Positions 35,065 through 42,801 of a DNA stretch of 64,000 bases are shown piece by piece. Each line of letters starts with the position of its first letter. The stretch's first letter is position 1. Source of the DNA: JAWKIW01 sp041394145 (lineage in GTDB: Bacteria; Actinomycetota; Acidimicrobiia; Acidimicrobiales; Acidimicrobilacustridaceae); assembly GCA_041394145.1 (NCBI GenBank), contig JAWKIW010000014.1, positions 71,757 to 135,756 of the forward strand, given 5' to 3'. Made by a program: the position numbers and the translations under genes. The notes below the pieces were generated by a model. The model was given only the letters and a program-made list of their open reading frames with translations, was not told the DNA's origin and did no database searches.

Positions 35065-36150
35065 ATGACCGGGGCCTACGAGAACCTGCCCGCCGAGACG
35101 CCCATGGGGGCGCCGCTCGACTGGCTGTGGTTGCGCGGCGCGGCGAGCGAGTGGGGCGTGCACCCGAAGCCGTCGCCGCGTGGGCTGACGATGATGGACG
35201 TCGCCGTCGGCGCCTACGGCGAGGTGCCCGAGCACCCGCCACGCCGCACGATGTCGCCCCGAGGCTCCGACATCGAGGACCCCGCCCCCGACATGGGCTA
35301 CATCCTCAACACGAAGTCCCAGGTGTGGTCCGACAACGTGCGCGAGCTCTACGAGGAGGCGGTCGCCCGCCAGTGGTCGGCCACCCGTGACATCCCGTGG
35401 GGTGACCTGCAGGAGCTGCCCGACGACATCGAGCACGCCGTGTGCCAGCTGTGCACGACCCTGTCCGAGGTCGAGATGATCGCCGCGGACCTCCCGGCCA
35501 AGTGGATGTGGCGGATGAACCACGACTTCCTCGAGGCCAAGATGTTCCTCTGCACCCAGATCATGGACGAGGCCCGCCACAGCGAGGTCTTCCGCAAGCG
35601 GGCGCTCGCCAACGGTGGCGGCCTGCTGAAGTCCCGGGGCGGCACCACCAGCCTGCTGCGCACCATCCTCGAGGCCAAGACCTACACCCAGGCCTCGGCA
35701 CTCATGCACCTGCTCGGCGAGGGCTTCATCCTCGACATCTTCCGCCAGGGCGAGCTCATCGCACCGACCGACGTCGAGAAGCGGATCTTCCGCATGGCCA
35801 TGCAGGACGAGGCCCGCCACGTCGCCTACGGCACGCTGCACCTGCGCTACGCCATCGAGCACGACCCCGACGTCGCCGAGGAGATCCACGAGGCCCTCGA
35901 CCACGGCGAGGACGTCCTCGTCGAGTTCGGGAGCCAGCCCGACCTCACCACGGCCATCTCGGTCCTGCTCGCCGGCGGTGTCGACGAGATCGAGACGAAG
36001 GGCTTCCCGATGCAGATGCAGCTCACGGTGAAGCTGCTCACCTCCTACCTCGCCCGCTGCGAGCGGGCCGGGCTCAACCGGGTCCAGCGCACCAAGCTGC
36101 CGCTCGACCTGCTCGGGATCGACCCGTCGACGTTCTCGCCGGCGGCGTGA
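35065..36150 (+). CDS. AurF-like (ferritin-like fold) diiron oxygenase
   Basis: 361-residue helical protein with two copies of the E-X28-37-DExxH signature of AurF-type diiron N-oxygenases: Glu137-X30-DEARH (168-172) and Glu219-X28-DEARH (248-252). These give a symmetrical carboxylate/His dinuclear iron site, as in ferritin-like and R2-like oxygenases. No signal peptide or TM segment. Start ATG 35065 is behind AAGGGGGTGG; GTG 35059 is an in-frame alternative. First gene of a four-gene set whose last member is a ferredoxin, a plausible electron donor. Substrate unknown; amine oxidation is the AurF precedent, C-H hydroxylation is another option. Confidence 0.82.
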   Translation: MTGAYENLPAETPMGAPLDWLWLRGAASEWGVHPKPSPRGLTMMDVAVGAYGEVPEHPPRRTMSPRGSDIEDPAPDMGYILNTKSQVWSDNVRELYEEAVARQWSATRDIPWGDLQELPDDIEHAVCQLCTTLSEVEMIAADLPAKWMWRMNHDFLEAKMFLCTQIMDEARHSEVFRKRALANGGGLLKSRGGTTSLLRTILEAKTYTQASALMHLLGEGFILDIFRQGELIAPTDVEKRIFRMAMQDEARHVAYGTLHLRYAIEHDPDVAEEIHEALDHGEDVLVEFGSQPDLTTAISVLLAGGVDEIETKGFPMQMQLTVKLLTSYLARCERAGLNRVQRTKLPLDLLGIDPSTFSPAA

Positions 36151-36160
36151 GGAGGCAGCC

Positions 36161-36610
36161 ATGACGACACCACGCATCGACACGGTCGGCTTCTTCGACT
36201 CGCTGGCCACCGAGATGAACGCCCATCCCGAGACCTACGAGGTCCTCGGCGACGTCGACATGGACATCGCCCTCGTCATGCGCTCCGAGCACGGCGACTT
36301 CCGGGTGCTGCTCACGTTCGAGGGCATCACCTGTGCGGGCGTGAACCAGATCGGCGACGGCGACGAGCGCACGGCCAGCTGCTGGCTGGAGGGACCGCTC
36401 GACGCCTGGCAGGCGATGTTCGACGACATCGTCGCCAACGGCCGGGCGACCGGCCGCCAGACCATCAACAGCCTGACCCTGCTCGGTGACCGCATCGCCG
36501 TGCACGGCGACGACCCCCTCGGGGTCGACCTGTTCTTCCGCTACAACCAGACCGTGCAGGCCTTCCTCGACGGCGCCGCCGTCGTGGCGGGCGCGCCCGC
36601 GGGCGCCTGA
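36161..36610 (+). CDS. SCP2-like lipid-binding domain protein
   Basis: 149-residue protein. The sequence DFRVLLTFEGITCAGVNQI, then ASCWLEGPLDAWQAMFDDIVANG, then INSLTLLGDRIAVHGDDP follows the strand-helix-strand order of SCP2/alkyl-sulfatase C-terminal domains, which bind acyl-CoA or sterol-like lipids. I assign the fold by pattern, not by a unique motif. It starts 10 nt after the diiron gene stop with GAGGAGG-like ribosome site, so it is co-transcribed. It may present a hydrophobic substrate to the diiron enzyme (inference). Confidence 0.6.
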   Translation: MTTPRIDTVGFFDSLATEMNAHPETYEVLGDVDMDIALVMRSEHGDFRVLLTFEGITCAGVNQIGDGDERTASCWLEGPLDAWQAMFDDIVANGRATGRQTINSLTLLGDRIAVHGDDPLGVDLFFRYNQTVQAFLDGAAVVAGAPAGA

Positions 36611-36622
36611 GAGGAGGATCCG

Positions 36623-36823
36623 ATGGACGCTCCCACCTGTCCCCACTGCGGCGCCGCCCTCGAGGTGGTGCTCGACCTGCCCTACGGCTACTGGAGCTGG
36701 ACGGGCGAGCGCTACGAGCAGCGCTTCACCAACACCACCGTCGACGTGGCCCCCTGGGCCTGCCGGCAGTGCCTCCACGACCTGCGGGACTTCCACCCCC
36801 AGGACGTCGTGGCACCGGCCTGA
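36623..36823 (+). CDS. small zinc-ribbon protein
   Basis: 66-residue protein with CPHC at Cys6/Cys9 and CRQC at Cys47/Cys50, spacing compatible with one structural zinc (or rubredoxin-like iron) site. The middle is rich in Tyr and Trp (GYWSWTGERYEQRF). GAGAGGAGG precedes ATG 36623, 12 nt after the SCP2-like stop. Third gene of the set. Role unknown: metal-site maturation or electron relay are the options. Confidence 0.8.
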   Translation: MDAPTCPHCGAALEVVLDLPYGYWSWTGERYEQRFTNTTVDVAPWACRQCLHDLRDFHPQDVVAPA

Positions 36824-36853
36824 GTCGAGGCGACACGCAGAGAGGGGATCGCC

Positions 36854-37270
36854 ATGTCGCATCGAGTCCTCGAAGACGCCTGCATCGGCTGCGGTGGGTG
36901 CGAGTACGCCTGCCCCACGGGCGCGCTCACCAAGACCGATTCGTTCCTGGGCCTGTTCGTCATCGACCCGTTCACCTGTGACGACTGCGGCCTGTGCGTC
37001 GACAAGTGCCCCGTGTTCGCCATCGAGCCGGATCCCGACTGGGCGGTGTGCGGCGACCGGGGCTGCCCGCTGAAGTCGAAGCGCCTCGCCGACGTCGAGT
37101 GCTCGATCTGGCAGCAGCGCTGCCCGTCGTGCGGCACGACGCTGTGGCGCACGGGGGCCGACGAGGCATGGCAGTGCCCGCGCTGCGGCATGGGGATGAA
37201 GGTCGCCTGCCCGAGGACCAACAAGCTGGCCACGGCGGCCGGCACCGCGGCCGACTCGGCCCTCACCTGA
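36854..37270 (+). CDS. 2[4Fe-4S] ferredoxin with C-terminal zinc ribbon
   Basis: 138-residue fusion. Two full 4Fe-4S motifs, Cys10/13/16/20-Pro and Cys42/45/48/52-Pro, are followed by extra cysteines 66, 71 and 83 and by a zinc-ribbon CPSC(90/93)...CPRC(108/111). Probably an electron carrier for the diiron oxygenase encoded first in the operon. AGAGAGGGG precedes ATG 36854. The last codons and the stop are duplicated 38 bp downstream. Confidence 0.88.
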   Translation: MSHRVLEDACIGCGGCEYACPTGALTKTDSFLGLFVIDPFTCDDCGLCVDKCPVFAIEPDPDWAVCGDRGCPLKSKRLADVECSIWQQRCPSCGTTLWRTGADEAWQCPRCGMGMKVACPRTNKLATAAGTAADSALT

Positions 37271-37320
37271 CGGCGTTCGGCGCGGCGACCGACTCGGCGC
37301 TCACCTGACGGCGTTCGGCG
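37251..37320. repeat. 38-bp tandem duplication over the ferredoxin stop codon
   Basis: Copies start at 37251 and 37289 (CCGACTCGGC...TGACGGCGTTCGGCG). Both contain the ...DSALT-stop tail; they differ by one base plus the junction. Period 38 bp, the same as the duplication at 3891-3962. Confidence 0.9.
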
Positions 37321-37409
37321 GCCGTGGCCACGAGTCCGCCCCTGGGGAAGCCGGGGGCGAACCCACCCGCGGACCGGCCGGGCTGCCGGTGCCGCGTCGT
37401 GGCCGCCGG

Positions 37410-37415
37410 TAGCGT
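37410..37415 (+). promoter_or_regulatory. -10 box TAGCGT, leaderless
   Basis: TAGCGT ends 6 nt before GTG 37422, which favours that GTG over ATG 37428 as start. Confidence 0.55.
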
Positions 37416-37421
37416 CGGGAC

Positions 37422-38528
37422 GTGACCATGGATGTGACCGCCCGCGACCCCGGGCTGGTCACCGTCCCGACCGCGCCGGCCCCGCGCCCGTCACGCCGGG
37501 CCATCGCGCTGCGGCTGGTCTTCCTGGCGCTGTCGGCCGCCGTCCTGTACGGCCTGCTCCCCGAGCTGGGCGACCTCGCCAGCGCGGTGCCCGAGCTGAG
37601 CACCATCGCCCTGTGGTGGTTCGTGCCCATGGTCGTGCTGGAGGGCCTGTCCTTCGCCTGCACCTGGGCCCTCATCCGCGTCGCCATCCCCGACGTCCCG
37701 TGGTTCGTCGCGGCCACCTCGCAGCTGACCGCCAACGCGGTCAGCCGCGCCGTGCCCGGCGGTGCCGCGGTCGGGACCACCATGGGCTGGCGGATGCTGT
37801 CGGTGGCCGGCGTCGACCGCGGCACGGCGGGCACCGCGCTGGCCGCCAACGCCTTCATCTCCAACGGCGTGCTGTTCGCCATCCCCGTGCTGGCCCTGCT
37901 CGCGTCGCTGCTGGGTGCACCGATCCCCGACAGCATGCACGTGGTCGCCTGGGGCGGCTCGGTGCTGTTCCTCGTGCTGTTCGGCAGCGGGTTCGTGCTC
38001 GTCCACTTCGACCGACCCATCCGCGTGCTCGGCGACGTCATCCACCGCGTGGCGGCGCCGCTGCAGCACCGCCTGCACCGGCCGGCGACCCTCGACGGCG
38101 ACGCCCTCGCCGCCCGCCGCGACGTGGTCGTCGTCGCGCTCGGCTCGCGGTGGCGACGGGCCCTGGCCGCCGCCGTCGGCAACTGGTTGTTCGACTACCT
38201 CGCCCTGGTCTGCGCGCTCCTCGCGGTCGGTGCCCGGCCGCGACCGAGCCTGGTGCTGCTCGCCTACGGGTTCGCCGCCGTGCTCGCCATGGTGCCCATC
38301 ACCCCCGGCGGCATCGGGGTGGTCGAGGCCGGCCTCAGCGCCATGCTGACCCTCGCCCACATCGGTGCCCGCAAGGCGGTGCTCGCCACCCTCGCCTACC
38401 GCCTCGTGTCGTTCTGGCTGACGCTGCCCGTGGGCCTCGTCGCCTACCTCTGGTTCCGTCGGCGCTACGGCCACCCGCCCCGGTTGACCCCCGAGGCCCC
38501 TGCACCCGACGCCGCGCCGCCTGCGTGA
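37422..38528 (+). CDS. UPF0104/YbhN-family membrane protein (lysyl-PG synthase TM-like)
   Basis: 368-residue polytopic protein with about eight TM helices and a Pro-rich C-terminal tail. The family fingerprint MVPITPGGIGVVEAGLSAML is present, along with ANAVSRAVPGGAAVG. The family (also called AglD/MprF flippase-like) is associated with lipid or glycolipid translocation; the substrate is unknown. Start GTG 37422 by the leaderless promoter. A second, more divergent UPF0104-like protein is encoded at 41365-42801. Confidence 0.85.
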   Translation: MTMDVTARDPGLVTVPTAPAPRPSRRAIALRLVFLALSAAVLYGLLPELGDLASAVPELSTIALWWFVPMVVLEGLSFACTWALIRVAIPDVPWFVAATSQLTANAVSRAVPGGAAVGTTMGWRMLSVAGVDRGTAGTALAANAFISNGVLFAIPVLALLASLLGAPIPDSMHVVAWGGSVLFLVLFGSGFVLVHFDRPIRVLGDVIHRVAAPLQHRLHRPATLDGDALAARRDVVVVALGSRWRRALAAAVGNWLFDYLALVCALLAVGARPRPSLVLLAYGFAAVLAMVPITPGGIGVVEAGLSAMLTLAHIGARKAVLATLAYRLVSFWLTLPVGLVAYLWFRRRYGHPPRLTPEAPAPDAAPPA

Positions 38529-38637
38529 CGAACGCCACGCCGGCGGGACACCGGCGATGGAATGCGGAAGTGCCCTGCCGGTGTTGTTGGAGTCGAGCGC
38601 GATCGAGGGGATCGCCCGACACGAGGGGGTCGTACCC

Positions 38638-38844
38638 ATGCAACAGCCGGTCGTCGACCACGAGCTGCTCGACCAGGCCGAGTCGATGCGCCGCCGGGCC
38701 GCCAGCCTGCGCTCCCAGGCCGAGCACCTCGGCCGGGTGCTCGCCACGAGCTACCGCCGTCGAGCCAGCGAGCTCGAGCTCGAGGCCTTCGTCCTCGAGG
38801 TCCAGTCCGGCGTGCCGACCGACCGGGTCCACACCGCCGCCTGA
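38638..38844 (+). CDS. small hypothetical helical protein
   Basis: 68 residues from ATG 38638 (QQPVVDHELLDQAESMRRRA). It is highly charged and almost entirely helical, with Leu/Ala spacing consistent with a short coiled coil; no Cys, no TM. GAGGGGG lies about 10 nt before the ATG; an in-frame ATG at 38557 is less likely. I do not recognise the family. Confidence 0.6.
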   Translation: MQQPVVDHELLDQAESMRRRAASLRSQAEHLGRVLATSYRRRASELELEAFVLEVQSGVPTDRVHTAA

Positions 38845-38993
38845 GCCCGCAGCACACCGGTCCCGCCCCGATCTGGTCCTCCCCGGCCGGGCGGTCGGTC
38901 TCCCCCGCCGCCGGCCCTGGTGCCCGCCCCCTCGCCCCCGGGGCGGGCACCGCCGCGTCCGGCGCCGAATCGGGTCGGCCGACGGCGTCGCGC

Positions 38994-38999
38994 TAGGGT
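38994..38999 (+). promoter_or_regulatory. -10 box TAGGGT, leaderless
   Basis: TAGGGT ends 8 nt before ATG 39008 of the small acidic protein gene. Confidence 0.5.
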
Positions 39000-39007
39000 C
39001 CGCCGCC

Positions 39008-39196
39008 ATGGATCTGCACCTCGATGACGACGATGTCAGCCTGCTGCGCGAGCTGTTGGATGCCGCCTTCCGCGACCTCCGCATGGAGATCGCCGACACC
39101 GACAACGTCGAGTACAAGGAGGGGCTGCGGAGCCGCGAGGACCGGCTGCGAGCCCTGCTCGACCAGGTCGGCGGGCCCCTGCCGAACCCGGCCTGA
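39008..39196 (+). CDS. small conserved hypothetical protein
   Basis: 62 residues, acidic and helical: DLHLDDDDVSLLRELLDAAF, DLRMEIADTDNVEYKEGLRS. The DLRMEIADTDN stretch is the sort seen in small actinobacterial hypothetical proteins. No TM or Cys. The promoter TAGGGT 8 nt upstream and the clean ATG support it. Function unknown. Confidence 0.65.
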   Translation: MDLHLDDDDVSLLRELLDAAFRDLRMEIADTDNVEYKEGLRSREDRLRALLDQVGGPLPNPA

Positions 39197-39261
39197 CGCG
39201 ACGGGCGGCCACCCGCCGCCGGCACCCCCGCCGTGTGACCTTCGGCCCGATGTCCCAGAAT

Positions 39262-39275
39262 TAGAACCTGTTCTA
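39262..39275 (+). promoter_or_regulatory. KstR-type operator TAGAACCTGTTCTA overlapping a leaderless promoter
   Basis: Exact match to the KstR consensus TnnAACnnGTTnnA. Its last TA begins the -10 box TATAGT (39274-39279), which ends 6 nt before ATG 39286. Binding would directly block the promoter of the amidohydrolase/Rieske operon. Confidence 0.8.
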
Positions 39276-39285
39276 TAGTGGGGGG

Positions 39286-40149
39286 ATGGCGTTCCCCACC
39301 GACGTCGGCATCGTCGACACGATGCTCGGCATCCCCGAGGGCGACCGCGAGGACTGGTACCGCTTCCTGCGCCCCCAGCTGCGCGACAGCGAGAGCCGCG
39401 ACGAGTTCGAGTTCCCCGCGCAGTACATGTTCAAGGAGATCCCCCACGACCCGGTCGGCGACGACCCGGTGGCCGCCACCGTCGCCGAGATGGACCGCTG
39501 GGGCATCGAGCAGGCGATGATCGGCATCGCCGGCTCGCAGGGGCGGGCGCTGCGCGAGCACCCGGATCGGTTCATCGCGTCGGCGTCGGTCGATCCCAAC
39601 CGCGGCATGGACGCGGTGCGCGACCTGCGCCGGGCGGTGCTCGAGCACGGCGCCCGCAGCGCCCAGTGGTTCCCCGCCGGCAACAACCCGCAGGTGCCGA
39701 TCAACGACAGGCGGGCGTACCCGATCTACGCCGCCTGCATCGAGCTCGACATCCCGATCTTCGTGTGCGCCGGCGTGCCCGGCCCGCGCGTGCCCATGGC
39801 ACCCCAGCACGTCGAGCTCATCGACGAGGTGTGCTGGTACTTCCCCGAGCTGCGCTTCGTGATGCGCCACGGCGCCGAGCCCTGGGCCGAGCTGGCGGTC
39901 AAGCTCATGCTCAAGTGGCCGAACCTGTACTACTCCACGTCGGCGTTCGCCCCGAAGTACTACCCGAGGGCCATCGTCGACTACGCCAACACCCGGGGCG
40001 CCGACAAGGTCATCTACGCCGGCTACTTCCCGATGGGGCTGACCCTCGAACGGATCATGACCGAGCTGCCCGCCGTGCCGTTCAAGGACGACGTGTGGCC
40101 GAAGTTCCTGCGCGACAACGCCAGAAAGGTGCTGAAGCTCGATGACTGA
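39286..40149 (+). CDS. amidohydrolase family 2 (ACMSD-like) protein
   Basis: 287-residue TIM-barrel metal-dependent hydrolase or decarboxylase. Family marks: IVDTMLG at the start in place of the usual HxH, the conserved YPIYAACIELDIPIFVCAGVPGPRVP, FVMRHGAEPWAELAVKLMLKWPNLYY, and the late KVIYAGYFP in place of the common GSD-P. The missing first HxH suggests altered metal binding. It overlaps the Rieske gene by 8 nt. Under a KstR-type operator; a close paralogue with the same promoter design is at 51287. Confidence 0.87.
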   Translation: MAFPTDVGIVDTMLGIPEGDREDWYRFLRPQLRDSESRDEFEFPAQYMFKEIPHDPVGDDPVAATVAEMDRWGIEQAMIGIAGSQGRALREHPDRFIASASVDPNRGMDAVRDLRRAVLEHGARSAQWFPAGNNPQVPINDRRAYPIYAACIELDIPIFVCAGVPGPRVPMAPQHVELIDEVCWYFPELRFVMRHGAEPWAELAVKLMLKWPNLYYSTSAFAPKYYPRAIVDYANTRGADKVIYAGYFPMGLTLERIMTELPAVPFKDDVWPKFLRDNARKVLKLDD

Positions 40150-41263
40150 CGTGCTCGAACCCCCGACCACGGGCGCTGCGCCCATCCCCTCCGACGACGA
40201 GATGTCGGTCGAGTCGCACTTCCCCTTCGAGATGCCCTACGGCTGGTTCCTCGTCGCCCAGTCCTCCGAGCTGCCGGTGGGTGAGGTCCTCCCCCGCTAC
40301 TACTTCGGCCGCCACCTCGTGCTGTGGCGCGACGAGGACGGCGTGGCCCACCTGCAGGACGCCTACTGCCCGCACCTGGGCGCCCACCTCGCCTACGGCG
40401 GGCGGGTGAAGGGCTGCGCCATCCAGTGCCCGTTCCACGGCTGGCTGTTCGACGGCGATGGCCGCAACACCGAGATCCCCTACGGCAACCGGCCCAACGC
40501 CAAGGCCCGCATCCGCTCCTACCCGGTGCGCGAGATCGCCGGCCACTTCCTGATGGCCTGGTACCACCCCCACGACGCCGAGCCGCTCTACCAGATCGAG
40601 GAGCCGCCGGAGTGCACCGACCCGGACTTCTCGGACTGGACCACGGTGCACTTCGCCGTGAACGCCGCCTGCCAGGAGCTGGCCGAGAACTCCGTCGACG
40701 GCCCGCACTTCCGGTACGTGCACAACACCGAGGTCGTGCCCGAGATCGAGTCGTACGAGATCGAGGGTCACACGGCGCACATGCGATCGATCCAGAAGTT
40801 CCCGACGCCCCGCGGCGTCGTCGACGGACGGATCGACGTCGACAACCAGGGCCCCGGCTTCGGCGTGACCCGCTTCAGCGGGATCGTCGACACCTTCCTC
40901 GTGGGCTCGGCGACGCCGGTCGACGCCAACCGCTGTGAGGTCCGCTTCAACTTCAAGACCCGCAACCTCGGCGACGCCCAGGCCACGTCCTCGGTGTCGG
41001 AGGCCTTCGTGCGCGAGGTGTGCAAGCAGTTCGAGGACGACCGACCGGTGTGGGAGAACAAGGCGCACATCGTGCGGCCGGCCCTCGCCGACACCGACCC
41101 ACCGTTCATGAAGTTCCGCAAGTGGTACTCGCAGTTCTACGCCGACGGCGTGCGCACCGACCGCGAGGTGTGGGCCAAGCCGGCGCCCGACGCCGAGTTC
41201 CAGCCGGAGAAGTTCGTCTACGAGCACAAGACGGCCTCGTCGAAGCACCGCACCTCGGACTGA
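40142..41263 (+). CDS. kshA: KshA-like Rieske oxygenase (3-ketosteroid 9-alpha-hydroxylase type)
   Basis: 373-residue Rieske non-heme iron monooxygenase, near the size of mycobacterial KshA (~386). Rieske 2Fe-2S ligands are Cys76-x-His78 and Cys96-xx-His99 (CPHLGAHL...CPFHGW). The catalytic iron site is ENSVDGPHFRYVH with His189, His194 and bridging Asp186. It needs a reductase (KshB or the ferredoxin pair at 29.8-31.2 kb). The specific steroid substrate is inferred from family similarity and the KstR-type operator, not proved. Its 3' end is followed by a tandem repeat. Confidence 0.85.
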   Translation: MTDVLEPPTTGAAPIPSDDEMSVESHFPFEMPYGWFLVAQSSELPVGEVLPRYYFGRHLVLWRDEDGVAHLQDAYCPHLGAHLAYGGRVKGCAIQCPFHGWLFDGDGRNTEIPYGNRPNAKARIRSYPVREIAGHFLMAWYHPHDAEPLYQIEEPPECTDPDFSDWTTVHFAVNAACQELAENSVDGPHFRYVHNTEVVPEIESYEIEGHTAHMRSIQKFPTPRGVVDGRIDVDNQGPGFGVTRFSGIVDTFLVGSATPVDANRCEVRFNFKTRNLGDAQATSSVSEAFVREVCKQFEDDRPVWENKAHIVRPALADTDPPFMKFRKWYSQFYADGVRTDREVWAKPAPDAEFQPEKFVYEHKTASSKHRTSD

Positions 41264-41353
41264 CGGTCGACACCCGGGCCGACGGTCGACACCTGGGACG
41301 GAGCGTCGATACCCGCACTGATGGTCGACACCCGGACTGACGGTCGACGAGTG
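41257..41353. repeat. 19-20 bp tandem repeat (five copies) starting at the KshA-like stop
   Basis: Units like GGACTGACGGTCGACACCCG at 41257, 41277, 41296, 41316 and 41335, with 1-5 changes each and a conserved GTCGA core. The first copy contains the stop codon TGA at 41261-41263. Located between convergent genes. Confidence 0.85.
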
Positions 41354-41364
41354 GGGCGACGCTG

Positions 41365-42801
41365 CTACACGGTGCCCGACCGCCGCAGCAGCCGAGCCGC
41401 CAGCGCACCCACCGGCATCGGGGCCCACAGCGCGAGCAGCCGATAGGCCAGCACGGCGACCACCGCCGGGGCCACGGCCATCCCCGCCCACACCAGTCCG
41501 AGGACGGCCAACGGCTCGAACAGCCCGACGCCGGACGGTGACGGCGCCACCAGCGCGGCGGTCACCGCCCCGAGGAAGACCAGTGCCAGCGGCGCGAAGT
41601 CGAGGCCGCCGCCCGCCCAGCCGACGGTCACCACGAAGGCGAAGGTGTGCACCAGGGTGAGGGCCAGCGCCGCGCTGGCCCCGGCGACGGCGCGCACCGG
41701 GTCGCCGAGCAGCCGCCCCAGCGCGGCGAGACCGCGCCGATCGGGGCGCACCACGAGGCGACGCCAGCGGTCCGCGGCCCGGGTCAGCCCGACGAGCACG
41801 ACGAGGGCGCTCCACAGCGCCGGCACCCACCAGAGGTCGGGCCACGACGGACGACTCGTCACGACGCCGAGGCCCACCACGGCGACGGGGACGAGGACCA
41901 CGACGTGGGCCAGGACGCCGAGCCACTGGCGCGCCTGCTGCTCGGTGATGGCCTCGTGCCGTTCGACTCCCCGGCGGACCAGCACGTGGGCGTCGAGCCC
42001 GAGGGGGCCCAGCGCCGGGAGCACCCGACCGAGCCAGGCGCCCGCCACGTTGGCCATCACCGCCGTGCCGACGGGGATCGGTCGTCGGTGGCTCACCACG
42101 AGCTGGGCCCCGGCCACGACGAAGGCCAACGCCACCAGCGCGAGCACGGCGAGCACGCCGAGGCCCGAGCCGCGATCGTCGAAGGCCGCCCGCACCTCGT
42201 CGGTCCCGGCGAACACCACCAGACCGGCCGCGGCGATGGCGAACAGGGCGACCGGGACCACGACGTCGAGCAGCTCGACCGGCGGGAGCCGGCTGCCCAC
42301 GTCACGGGTGTCGAGCGCCGGGGGCGGTCGCAGGAGGTTGGGTGCGCCGCTCGGCCGCTCGCGCAGCAACGACTCGAAGCGCGGGGCGCGGTGGTAGGCG
42401 AGCCGGTCGTCCAACAGGCCGAGGACCGCACCGACGAGCGCGAGCCCCAGGAAGGCGGCGAACGCGATCAACGTCTGCTGGAGCCGGGGGATGACGCGCT
42501 CGCGGCAGGTCGGCTGGTCGGCCAGCGCTCGGGCGTCGGGCGGCGCCCCCGGGGCGCCGACGTCGACGGGCACGTCGGTCCGGTTGAACACGACGAACCC
42601 GAGCGGCGTGCCGCAGTCCTGCACGTTCGGGTTGCGCATCGGCGAGAAGGCGAGGAAGGCGGTGACCACCCCGGCGACGAGCGCGCCGGCGAGGAGGCAC
42701 TTGGCCATGACCCACAGCAGGGTGCTCGGCGCACGCTCGCGTCGTCGGCGCCGCACCGGCGGCGACGGCGACGGCGCTCCGACCGGGGCGACCGTGGTCA
42801 T
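41365..42801 (-). CDS. large UPF0104-like polytopic membrane protein
   Basis: 478-residue protein. A basic N-terminal tail precedes one TM helix, then an extracellular loop with two Cys (QDCGTPLGF and QPTCRERV), a second TM helix and a cytosolic segment, then 8-9 TM helices. The UPF0104-like PSPSGVGLFEPLAVLGL segment matches the GG-G-VE region of lysyl-PG-synthase TM domains. Start ATG 42801 overlaps the PI-PLC stop by 4 nt. A longer frame to 43326 lies inside PI-PLC. Possible lipid flippase; function not established. Confidence 0.75.
   Translation of the reverse strand: MTTVAPVGAPSPSPPVRRRRRERAPSTLLWVMAKCLLAGALVAGVVTAFLAFSPMRNPNVQDCGTPLGFVVFNRTDVPVDVGAPGAPPDARALADQPTCRERVIPRLQQTLIAFAAFLGLALVGAVLGLLDDRLAYHRAPRFESLLRERPSGAPNLLRPPPALDTRDVGSRLPPVELLDVVVPVALFAIAAAGLVVFAGTDEVRAAFDDRGSGLGVLAVLALVALAFVVAGAQLVVSHRRPIPVGTAVMANVAGAWLGRVLPALGPLGLDAHVLVRRGVERHEAITEQQARQWLGVLAHVVVLVPVAVVGLGVVTSRPSWPDLWWVPALWSALVVLVGLTRAADRWRRLVVRPDRRGLAALGRLLGDPVRAVAGASAALALTLVHTFAFVVTVGWAGGGLDFAPLALVFLGAVTAALVAPSPSGVGLFEPLAVLGLVWAGMAVAPAVVAVLAYRLLALWAPMPVGALAARLLRRSGTV

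Noticed and set aside
41257..41353. Possible CRISPR array
   Set aside because: Units are contiguous 19-20 bp repeats without spacers and begin in a coding region.
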